Source of the DNA: Homarus americanus
Taxonomy: Eukaryota > Arthropoda > Malacostraca > Decapoda > Nephropidae
Assembly (NCBI RefSeq): GCF_018991925.1
Contig: NW_024735554.1
Coordinates: 3,303,670-3,367,669, forward strand
Length of the DNA: 64,000 nucleotides
Direction of reading: 5' to 3'
The notes beneath the pieces were generated by a model, which did not search any database, was not told the DNA's origin, and was given only the letters and a program-made list of their open reading frames with translations. A program made the position numbers and the translations under genes. This document shows, one piece after another, positions 43,550 through 64,000 of the stretch (its first letter is position 1; every line of letters starts with the position of its first letter).

Positions 43550-44880
43550 CAGTAGTCCCCACCAACCACGGACTTCAGGGATCCATGATTTTTACCCTGT
43601 ATTCCATTTCACCAACAACAACATTGAATTTCGAGTATCCACGGTTTAGTGCGCCGTGTAGATGTATTTTACTACTCCGTACACTGGATATTTATTATGT
43701 ATTTTCTGCAGTAATAACATTGATTTTGCCTTTAGTGATAAAGGTGAGAAGAAAGTAAAGAGGTCAAGGAATGTATTGACTCTAGAAAAGAAAGTTGAAG
43801 TGATCGATAGCATGTGGCGAGACATAGCATCAGTGGGACACATCATGGGGGTAAACGAAGCCTTGTTTCTTACAATTAAGAAAAGTGAGGCTACAATAAG
43901 AGCTAGTGTTGCTTGTGGCACATTGAAAAGTGCAAAGGTACTAATATGCCACGTGACCATAATCTAGAAAAAATGGAAAAGGCACAGAAAATTTGCCTAA
44001 GTTCGGAGGTGATACGTGTGAAGGCCAGGCAGATATAGTCACCTTATTGAGGGTATGGCTGAGGAAAATTTTGCAGACATAATGTTTCAAGCCAGCAAAG
44101 GCTGGTTTGAAAACTTTAAGAAAAGTTATAGCCTGCACAATGTGAAACTGCATCAGCTGATCACCAGGCCGCTGCACTGTAACCTGGAGAATTTATGAAA
44201 TTGATTCAGGAAAAGGTTGCCTGCCAAAAAGAACATTCATTTCGAAGGTTGAGAGGTCTGCTCCTGGGTTTAGAGCAGTGAAGGCCAGCTGATCCTTCTC
44301 CTTTGTAGTAATGCCTCAAGGGATGGTTTCATAAAGCCCAAGCTCTTCTACTGGTCTCTTGAACCCCCATGCCCTGAAGGCCAAGAATAAGAATCACCTC
44401 CCCGTCTTTTGGCAGTATAACCATAAGACCTGGGTTACTGCTGCGGTCTTCATGGACTGATTTAACAACTGTTTTGTGCATGGGGTTGACCAGTACCTTG
44501 CCAACAAAATCTGGGGTTCAAGGCAATGCACCCGGTTACAGGGATTAAAAAAAAATATAAAATTCAGCAGCCATTCATCCTGAGATTATTTAGCAAGACT
44601 AACCAAAACTGCTATAGCTGCCTCAAGCAGCCATCCACAACCCTCCACCAGCGGCCACACTCCAGTCTCCACCAGCAGCCACAGTCCAGTCTTCACCAGC
44701 AGCCACACTCCAGTCTTCACCAGCGGCCACACTCCAGTCTTCACCAGCGGCCACACTCCAGTCTCCACCAGCGGCCAATCTCCACCAGCAGCCACCCACC
44801 ACATCATATATTGATGAACCTGAAGAGGTGCAGGAAGAAAATTGGCCTGTGTCCCCATCATCCTTATAATAACTACCTCT
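43550..44880 (+). mobile_element. Decayed Tigger-like transposon with transposase remnants
   Basis: The left end is CAGTAGTCCCCACCAACCAC after TA. Plus-strand transposase pieces are VKRSRNVLTLEKKVEVIDSM near 43,757 (N-terminal helix-turn-helix), KGWFENFKKSYSLHNVKLHQ near 44,097, then NPHALKAKNKNHLPVFWQYN near 44,367 and VDQYLANKIW near 44,487 in shifting frames. Many stops. The right end is uncertain because later insertions follow. Confidence 0.75.
44640..44795 (+). repeat. 24-bp minisatellite
   Basis: About six units of CCAGTCTYCACCAGCRGCCA plus CACT. The unit is a multiple of three, so all frames stay open. One frame reads AATLQSSP per unit and runs into EEVQEENWPVSPSSL, which may be the acidic tail of the Tigger transposase. 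Confidence 0.9.
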
Positions 44881-45055
44881 CCCTCCACATCATCCTCAAT
44901 GAAGGTAAATACCTTTTCTTTTATTTTTTTTACGGGGAATAGCCAACCCGGGCACAGGTCACAGGTCATTGACCCACAGTGGGGCCTGGGGGGGAGGGGT
45001 GAAAAAATAAGAGTACTGCAATAAGAAATTAAAAATAGAAAGGAAAAAGATTATA

Positions 45056-45640
45056 TTAATCTACACCACAAAGATGCCAGAAAACCAGCTTTTTAAAGTG
45101 AGACAGATTGTATGAGTATGGAAACACAAGAGAAGGCAGAGCATTCCACAGTTTGGCTGTGTGAGGAAAGAAGGAGGTACTATAATGGGTTATTCTAGTG
45201 TGACCAACAACGACAGAGAAACGGTGGGCACCGCGGGCAAGACGTGTGTTACGAGCCCACCGCCTTGCCGGCGGTACACAGGATGTCAAATCCACCGAAC
45301 ATTGCCCGTTAAAATACCTGTAAAAGCGAGAGAGTGAAGGAACATTGCGGCGAAGAGAAAGGGAAGCAAGATTATCAACTAAAGGAGGAGAGTTAATAAG
45401 ACGAAATGCCTTTGATTCCACCCTATCTAACAGTTGGACAGAAGAAGAGCCACCCCAGATATGAGGGCAGTACTCCAAGTTAGGACGAATGAATCCCTTA
45501 TAAATTTGAAGCAACTGCTCAGGAGTGAAGTAGCTACGGCATCTGTACAACATTTCCAGCTTTCGGAAGGCAGCTTTAGCAATGTTATGGATCTGTGGCT
45601 TCCATGACATATTAGGAGGAAATGGTGAGACCTAGTATAT
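45056..45640 (-). mobile_element. CR1/Jockey-like LINE C-terminal fragment
   Basis: The minus strand is open for 184 codons with RKLEMLYRCRSYFTPEQLLQ, FIRPNLEYCPHIWGG and YSTSFFPHTAKLWNALP, the tail of a LINE polymerase. The frame closes at 45,056 (CGVD then stop). The catalytic core is missing. Confidence 0.88.
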
Positions 45641-45744
45641 CTGTTTTAGAACTTGGCAGAATGATTGCGTCCTGAAATGTGATAGTACTGTGTACGGTTA
45701 AATTTAAATTACTATTTAATTTATATTATGCTACTTTATATGTA

Positions 45745-46529
45745 CAGTGGTCCCTCGGTTAACGAACACAATTCGTTCCAGAAGGTCGTTCGTTAACCGA
45801 AACCATTGTTTCAATGGGATTTTCGGTAATTGGTTCCAGCTCACCGAAAATTACATAAAAACTAAAAATAAATGCAGTAAAGTACACTTACTTTGAGGTA
45901 TGCATGTAGAAGGCTCTTAGTTGATGATGATGGGAATTAGAATGGGGGTGGAGGAGAAGGGAGAAGAGAAGGCATTGGGGTGGAAGAGAAGTCACCCCAT
46001 GCTGCCATTTCACCCATAAAATGTTAGTTCACTTGGTGTAATTCAAGATTATTTTCTTTAAATCAACACTGCACTGCATTATATATTGTCAATATGTAAA
46101 ATAAACTTCAGAATGAATGTACTGTAAAAACTTAAAAATAGTTTATGTTCAAGAGAGTCTCAAGCAAGAAGCTTCCTCCACTGAGCAGGGACACACACTG
46201 ATGCCATTTTGGGTGTGTTGAGTGGCTGTTTGGCGTGCTAAAAGCTAGTTCCCTGTACTTCAATTATGTTAAATAATTGTTAAAATGACTAAAAACTTTA
46301 ATATAAAACTTGGAAAATTATTGAATAGTACAACCTTCTTGATATTTACTCAAATGGTAACGAATTTAAGCCCTAAAACCGATTACTGTATTGGCGGACT
46401 AATACTACAGCTGGTGAGCAGGTGAAAACATGTTGGGAAAAATTTGTTAGGAATTCGTTAACCTAAATTTTTTCGTTAACCGAAGTGAAGAATCTTATGG
46501 AAGGTAATTCGTTAACCGAGGGATCACTG
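45745..46529 (-). mobile_element. Tigger-like MITE, family A, copy 3 (inverted)
   Basis: 785 bp flanked by TA. The left end is CAGTGGTCCCTCGGTTAACG and the right end, inward, is CAGTGATCCCTCGGTTAACG. It is the same family as copies 1 and 2, more diverged in the centre and about 40 bp shorter. Confidence 0.88.
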
Positions 46530-46730
46530 TACTGTATTTTACTTAAATTTAATGAAATGTACAGTACAATACTGTACATGTATTGTTTTATGAAGGAACA
46601 GGCAACTTAGGCTTTGATGAGTGCTATAGGTGGCCGTTGAACCTAACTCCCTATTTCCCATAAGCCTTTAGTCTTACCAACCGCAGGGTTTTCCATGAAC
46701 CTAATGCCCGCAATTGTCGAGGGACTGCTG
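46530..46730 (+). mobile_element. Right-end fragment of a TIR repeat also at 5,460-5,624
   Basis: GAAGGAACAGGCAACTTAGG onward parallels 5,472 onward, and both finish at a GAGGGAC(T/A)(G/A)CTG end followed by TA. The left partner of this copy was not found. Confidence 0.65.
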
Positions 46731-49661
46731 TATTTATTCTACTTAAAAGCATTTACCGCCATCTCAAGAAGCACCAAAGTACAGGTGTACCCCAATTTAC
46801 AAATGTTTCCTTCCTGAAAAACCTTTCAGAAATCAATAATTCGTAAATCAAAGCACATTTTCCCATAGACTTCCATTAAAAAAACAACAACTTAGTTTCC
46901 CATGTTAATCCTTACACACACACACACACACATGCAGGAATAATCATACACCTGCTTAAATATATGAACTAATAATAAATTTATAACTAAGAAATAAAAA
47001 TTTTGAAAATGAACTTCAATATGTACAGTACAATACATATTATAATCCTAATTTTAGTACAGTGCAGTCTCTTAAAAATGGCCTCCCTGACAAGTGAATC
47101 TGAGGACCATTGTGTCTCCTGTGTTGCAGGAACTTGCTTTTTAATTAATTATTTACTTTCAAACACTGGTTTGTCTCATTTACCTGCAGTAATGGTAGAC
47201 TTAGGGACAATAAACACAGTTGAAAATTGGCAATAAAAATGTTTATCCACATACTGTATATACAATTACTGTATACCAAAACTATCAGGTCCTTCTGTCT
47301 GGGATAACTCAAAAGGAAGCTATCTGGGTCACAGGGTATTGTAGTTTATATATATATATATACGTACTGTATAGGTATATAAAATCACTGATTAGCAGTT
47401 TTGTGCTACAAATAGCCCTGATAAAGTTATAAAAACATTTTGAACATTTTGGTTTAACTTAAAGCTAGATAAACTAAAATACACACACACTTCAATAAAT
47501 CAAATTAACTATATTATCTTACCTGGAAATAACCTTCCTCTTCAAATTTTGCAATACAGTGTACTAAAAATGAAAACCAGTAAAAAGATATTTTTAATAT
47601 ATTGTACTATACAGTTTAATCAGTGATTTTTCTCATACCCAATTATTTTCTTATTGTTAAGACTTCTCTGCTATAAGTGGTACAATATTACCATGATTTG
47701 TGAAATATGTAAGGAAAGAAGGCTCATATTTTGGGGAGCTCATATTTTGGGGACAATAATAATAATAAAACAATAAAATTAATAGTAGTAAGAATAACAA
47801 TGACAGTAATAATAATAATAATAACACAGTACTTGTAATATCAACAATAGGAATAAAAAGAAAGAAAAAAGTACGAGTTATTTTGGAAACCCCATTTTAT
47901 AACCTAGCATAGATGTGGGACTCACATGATGTCAACAATCTATAGGTATGACAACCCAGAGTTCCCCGGACCCCTACCTTGTGTGACAGAGACTAAATTC
48001 CAGAAACCTAAAAGGATTCTCTCTTTTTTTACTTCACCATAGGTCCTAATTGGAAGATTTTTCTTAAAATACTGTTTAATAAGAAGTTAAGATTATGCAA
48101 CTCGGCATAGTCAGCAAACAGGATACAGGGCCCTTACCTGTGACTGGGATCTAAAAACTGAATAAGTCCAGTTGATGAGAAGGTACAGTACTGGACTCTA
48201 AAGAGAGAACACCGAAAAGTTTGTTGTAAGTAGAACAAGAGATTCTACAATCTGTTCACTCTTTAATACAGTACTGGTTATGAAACACTCAAACCTGTTC
48301 AACCACCCAAGATCCAGTTCACCTCGGCATCCCAAAGAGAGAGAGAGGAATAACATGTTACTCCATTGTGCCTTTTATAATTTTAAAAAGGGTTTCTAGA
48401 ATCAATCTCCCTTTTATTACCTACAACAGGATCGTGCAACAATGTAAAACAAAACCAATTAAAAAGCGGCACAAAGGTACCCAAAGGTTAAAACTGCTAT
48501 GCTTATGTCCTACTAAACTAATATAGTCTCTGATTAATAATAAGAGATAAAGGAACAAATTTTGAGTTCCCCTTGGCTACACAATCCTGAGTTTCTTCAC
48601 CTCAGGATTGTAACTAATGTCCAGGCTCGGGGATGACTTGCCAAACTGTTTATATGAACTCTCTTGCTGACGTATTAAACCACATATCTCTAGTGCAACC
48701 AAGTAAAACAAATTATAATCACTGCATTATAACCTTAGCACCTTCAAGTCATAAAACCACTATTCACTAACCCATCACTATACTTCGTTCTTCTTAAAAT
48801 ATCTGTGTATGTAACTTATTGACTTGAGGACTGGGATATCAAATGTCATTCACTCCCCTTCTTTGACTAAGAATTTGGTCAGAAGTGGAACAGGATTTGG
48901 ACAGAGTTGAGCCAGTTGAAGGAACATGTAGTACAGTACCTTATTGGGCTTGAAAGAAGGCACCAAACCAGTGACCTCTCTTGAACAGTCTTGGCTTTAA
49001 AATCACCTGGAAAATGCATTCGCCCACCCACTGAGCCCCCTTCTGGAAACATGAAATAAATACCAGAAATTGGTGTTCATCCAACATTGCAAAGAGTTCC
49101 ACTATTGGACAAATGCCAAAAGGCATTGTTCTATTACTAGACAAAGCACCAGCATTTATATTCAGTGTCCAAGAAATATGTTTAGGCACAACTGTATGGT
49201 ACAAGAATGTCTTGAAACTTGGATGAACAATTTCCTTCATATTTACCAATAAAGGGAGATGCCACAGCCAATGCATTATCAATAAAACAATAATTCTTGC
49301 CTGAAGCTTATGTCCCATATACATTATGTATTAGACAAGAATGGAGCAATATAAAACTTTTTATGAAGCAAAATATCAATGTCCCGTGATTTACGCCTGC
49401 AGAAGAATGAAAACTCTTACTCGACTTAAAGGCATCTGTTAAAACCAAATCAGAGTCCAAAGGGAGCACAGGGAGACAAATACATATATGACTTCCACCA
49501 CTGGAATGCATTTTTATATTCTCCAGTAAAATGAACCATATCTCAAAATTTGTGTTTTAAAGACTGATTCACTCTGAGGAAAATGGTCTCAACCTTCCTA
49601 CCTCAATTACTGTAATGTTTTCAGCCAAAAATTATGGTCGATTGTTGTTGGTATATATATA
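46731..49661. other. Intergenic stretch, unassigned repeats
   Basis: CAGGTGTACCCCAATTTACA after TA at 46,784 looks like a lone MITE end. A short (AT)n lies near 47,345 and ATA/AAT repeats at 47,757-47,823. The block around 48,305-48,360 recurs near 57,655. The 127-codon minus-strand frame at 49,324-48,941 resembles nothing I know. Confidence 0.4.
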
Positions 49662-50127
49662 CAGTGAGTTCTGCTATAACGCGTGTTTGCTGTAACGCGA
49701 TTTTTGCTTGCTATTTCTCCAATTTTGTGGTATTAACTGTGAATATGGTAAAGAAGAATATCTCCAAGAAGCGTTCTGGTGATCGCATTCCCAGTGATGA
49801 TCGTAAAAGAAAGGCTATAACCCTTGAAGAGAAGCTCGATGTTATCAGCCTCAAAATCACCCTTCTCCCCCATCAAGTTATATTCATATTTTTTCAAGGT
49901 AAAGTGTTACATTTACTGTATGATTTCATTATTAGATATAAATGTAACATTTATTTAGACTGTGCTAACCTTTGTGTTAGGCTAACTACTAAATTTTTTT
50001 TAGATTTCGAGTAGTAATCTGCACCTAACCCTATTTTCTCCATAAGCCCTGTTATTTCTATTACGTGAATTTCTATAACACGATGTTTTACAAGAACACA
50101 ACTATCGCGTTATAGCAGAACTGACTG
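49662..50127 (+). mobile_element. Deleted Tigger keeping the transposase N-terminus
   Basis: 466 bp flanked by TA. The left end is CAGTGAGTTCTGCTATAACG and the right end, inward, is CAGTCAGTTCTGCTATAACG, so TIRs match at 19 of 20. A frame from ATG 49,746 reads through KKRSGDRIP and KRKAITLEEKLDVISL, the start of a CENP-B-type DNA-binding domain, then leaves homology at about 49,853 where the deletion begins. Confidence 0.9.
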
Positions 50128-50134
50128 TATACAG

Positions 50135-50137
<3 letters not shown>

Positions 50138-50162
<25 letters not shown>
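50138..50162 (+). repeat. (AT)n, left of mariner MITE
   Basis: About 12 AT units, continuous in type with the array on the other side of the MITE. Confidence 0.85.
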
Positions 50163-61156
<10,994 letters not shown>

Positions 61157-61260
61157 GGGCCCTCACTAGTCAGCTGACCATTGATGGTGCAGCTTCACGT
61201 AAACAAACACAACCATTCTAAATGGAACTACAAAGTTTATGTCCTCCATATTCCTGGAAA
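61157..61260 (-). promoter_or_regulatory. Candidate tafazzin 5' UTR / promoter side
   Basis: Sequence immediately upstream of the tafazzin ATG on the minus strand. There is no TATA box; the assignment is by position only. Confidence 0.35.
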
Positions 61261-61610
61261 AAATGCACACGTCGCACTGATAGTGCAGCTAGTATTTTTA
61301 AAAATCAACAAATAATTTATCCATTAATATATATACAATAATCTGCAAAGGAACGGATCTCGTTAAGAAAATCGAGTGTTCGAATGAAGAAAGAGCGGCC
61401 AATTTGAAATTCATAATTGTTACTACCTATCAGGTTTGGTAGCCGTTCGAGCAGTTGGTCCATTCTTTTGTTACTTTGTTATAAACTTTTCTGTCCAATG
61501 TTAGTGCAGGAGGAAGCCGTGTTTTTATTCCAGAATTTCCTTCATCCTGCCCACTGCGGGTAGTTAATGATGGAAGATAGAGAAAACGAAAAAATCACCA
61601 GCATTTTCAT

Positions 61611-61613
<3 letters not shown>

Positions 61614-61702
<89 letters not shown>
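61614..61702 (+). repeat. (AT)n array
   Basis: About 44 AT units followed by TTTTAATTTTAATTTTATTT. Confidence 0.95.
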
Positions 61703-61707
<5 letters not shown>

Positions 61708-62012
61708 AATTTTAATTTTATTTTTCGATATCGGGTTTGGTTCTTTAGATTCCTTTTGTGTTGCTGGGTAAGGTTAGGTACATACGGGATCCGTAGGGGT
61801 GGAGGAGGTTAGGTCAGAACTTCTATTTTTTGCTAGGCTAAGTTAGACATGTACTCTGATATTTGAGAGTCGTTAGGATAGGTTCTTCATGAACTTTTTG
61901 TATGGCAAAAATTTAGGTAATCCTGAAAGAGATGGCTAACACCAGAAGGCATTGTTCAATTTCGTTCATTTTTTCCACATTATCAATATAATAAGTATTT
62001 TCTAAGAGGCAA

Positions 62013-62338
62013 CAGGGGCGGATCCAGGAATATCAAAGGGGATCCAAGAAGTCGTGGGTCGGGGAACATGGCGAGCTCAGCGAGCCCACCCAGCTTCTTT
62101 GGGGGGGTATTCCCCCCATTTTTTTTAAAATCTCTGACCAATATCATGGACATTTTGAGGCCATTTTGAAGCCATGTGCGCTTGATATTAGGAAGTATTC
62201 TGAGGTCAATAGTAATTACTTTTAACTATACAAAAACGCCTGAGTACAATACTGCTTTAAAGAAAGAGTATTGGAGTTTTCTGATGAAAGGGGGGGGGGG
62301 GGTCCGGAGCCCCAGGACCCCCCCTAGATCCGCCCCTG
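62013..62338 (+). mobile_element. hAT-like MITE with CAGGGGCGGATC ends
   Basis: 326 bp. The left end is CAGGGGCGGATCCAGG and the right end, inward, is CAGGGGCGGATCTAGG. Runs of 7 G, 6 C and about 13 G lie just inside the ends. The flanking bases AGAGGCA and CCTCT are inverted rather than duplicated, so target duplication is unclear. Confidence 0.8.
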
Positions 62339-62929
62339 CCTCTAAAGCCTTTTCATTCAAAATTCTCAAACCAAATATAGTTCATTTCCCTTTCTAAATC
62401 CAATTTCTCTTCAGATAACTCACTTTCTTCTAAACTTTACTTAAAATTATACTCAATAAAACCTTGCAGGCATGACTTACAAGCTTATCGTTCTAAACTG
62501 GGTGCACCCTAAGAACACACATTGTCTGTTGGTAAACATTCTGTTTTCCGTCAGAGAAACGTCTTACACATCATGTTCTGCCATCAACTCTTTGCAGGAA
62601 TTAGCCTTAGGTTTAAACAGAAGCTGATTGATTTTAGGATCAAAAGGTCAAATTCCGTAGACACTATAGGTGTATTAGTTACCATTTATTATTTTGAAAA
62701 TGTTTAAAGGTTTTTCAATCAATTCAGAAGAACTTACCCTTTATTTTTTTTCACCAAATAGACGGCACAGACTTTATAAGAAATAAGGGAAGTAATTTAC
62801 AAGGTTCCTAAATTCGGAGACTAACGTATGATGTAATTTTCTATATGAAATATTAAAAAAGTACAGTTTGTCACCTTCTATCACACGATACCATCAATAA
62901 TGTCAAATATAGATTCAAAGTAATTACAT

Positions 62930-63130
62930 GGTGTGGGGAGTGGAGGCGGTCGGGAATGGGTGCCAAGGAGAGTCGGTGAGTGGCCCCTGGGGTGGGCCTC
63001 AGTGGCACCCTCACGTTCAGTGGCACCCTGACCTGTGTCGCGCGCGGTGCCGCCCATACCTCACGCAGGTAAACAAAAGTGGGCACCCGCCACGTGAGGC
63101 GCCACCCTCCCTGCTCTCTCAACTCTGGTT
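62930..63130. other. GC- and CpG-rich patch near the right edge
   Basis: Strong local rise in G+C with CpG (GTCGCGCGCGGTGCCGCC near 63,037) and a duplicated CAGTGGCACCCT at 63,000 and 63,019. It could be a promoter or first exon of the next gene, but no coding sequence is recognised. Confidence 0.35.
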
Positions 63131-63824
63131 GATAGTTTTCTCCACCAATTGTAAAGCTCACCTGTGTATTTACAAGGTTAATAACTGCAGTAATTAATAA
63201 ATGTACTACAGTGTGTTTGGCAGACTGTGCTGCTTATTAAAACATTTGTAAATTCGGAAAATACAATAGTGTTCGCAGGTGACTTTAAGTCATTTGCTTC
63301 TACAGTGTTGTTGTGATTAGTGTACACACTTGTCTAACATACAGAAAAGTGACCACAAATTTTTGTGATGATCTTCTTAAGTAATCGGAAAATTGATTTA
63401 GTATACAGTGTTTACAAATTTATAATAGACCTTATCAGGTCCGGTAAGATGGACAATGAATGTTGTGGTGTTTTTTGCACAAAAATGTTGGTGTCTTATA
63501 AGTGGGCAAATTAATAAATCCAACATTCACACCACGTGTGTTGAAACGTTTAGTGGTCGAATTACACCAGTAACACTTTAGAATTTTCTTTTGCTGATTT
63601 AATGAAAGTTATAGGCGCTAAATGACACCATGAAAGCGTTAACTTCATCATAAAATACAAGTCAGCACGACGTAGGGGAGGTGAGATCCCCGAGCTGAGG
63701 TGAGGGATGATAGCGACTGTGAAAACATCTGCCGGTTATTGCTGTAGAGGTGGGGAGAGGAGACGGCCCTTCCTCGTAGTGTGGGAGGACTACGAGGGAG
63801 GGTGGAAAGTGACTAGGCGCGAAG
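63131..63824. other. Right edge, no gene recognised
   Basis: Nothing coding is supported; the last part is G-rich on the plus strand. Confidence 0.45.
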
Positions 63825-63930
63825 TGTTGAGGTGGAGAAGTGTTGACGTGGATAGGTGAAGCGTTGAGGTGAAGTGTTGACGTGGATGGGTGAAGTGTTG
63901 ACGTGGAGAGGTGGAAGTGTTGAGGTGGTG
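63825..63930 (+). repeat. GAAGTGTTGACGTGGA minisatellite
   Basis: Four to five degenerate units of about 20-30 bp, each with AGTGTTGAGGTG or AGTGTTGACGTGG. Confidence 0.85.
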
Positions 63931-64000
63931 GTGCTGAGGTTAGGGTGAGAGAATTCTGAGAAGAATGTGTCGGGCGCCAGTAGGCAAGTGTTTGATTAAA

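Noticed and set aside
44640..44795. Regular 24-bp units as a CRISPR array
   Set aside because: There are no unique spacers, the units are contiguous, and the DNA is eukaryotic.

Overview
The window looks like genomic DNA of an arthropod, most likely a decapod crustacean. It is AT-rich and holds three intron-rich host genes set in a dense field of Tigger/pogo DNA transposons, their miniature derivatives, CR1/Jockey/RTE-like LINE debris, a Ty3/Gypsy element of CsRn1 type, long (GT)n and (AT)n arrays and short TTAGG runs. Placement within decapods is inference; no rRNA, mitochondrial or species-diagnostic marker is present.

Host genes. (1) The 5' part of an SMPD3-like neutral sphingomyelinase gene lies on the minus strand at 19,155-12,042; four coding exons join in phase and the rest of the catalytic domain is not found in the window. 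(2) A complete TUBGCP4 (gamma-tubulin complex component 4) gene lies on the plus strand at 24,875-42,651; 12 exons join in phase to 653 aa, including one GC-AG intron. (3) A complete tafazzin gene lies on the minus strand at 61,156-52,594; 4 coding exons give 283 aa. SMPD3 and TUBGCP4 are divergent, about 5.7 kb apart. TUBGCP4 and tafazzin are convergent, with about 10 kb of repeat-filled DNA between them. The three genes belong to different pathways (lipid signalling, microtubule nucleation, cardiolipin remodelling), so no operon-like relationship is implied.

Layout. 1-12,020: nested Tigger elements, an 831-bp MITE and a decayed Gypsy element whose 3' LTR stops 20 nt short of an SMPD3 splice donor. 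12,042-19,170: SMPD3 exons with a LINE, a second MITE copy and a roughly 650-bp GT array in the introns. 19,200-24,870: LINE and hAT debris, an open 413-aa LINE reverse transcriptase ORF, a near-perfect 105-nt-arm inverted repeat, then the TUBGCP4 promoter side. 24,875-42,651: TUBGCP4 with several different TIR elements in its introns. 42,652-52,593: Tigger, LINE, MITE and mariner remnants and a 24-bp minisatellite. 52,594-61,156: tafazzin, with LINE, Tigger and mariner debris in its introns. 61,157-64,000: no gene recognised; a hAT-like MITE, a CpG-bearing stretch and a minisatellite.

Most notable pattern: the heptamers TACAGTA/TACTGTA occur about 115 times by hand tally, roughly eight to nine times what base composition predicts. 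They are what excision of TA-flanked CAG...CTG elements, abundant here, would leave behind. I found no new enzymatic system; this possible archive of transposon excision scars is the strongest candidate for something undescribed.
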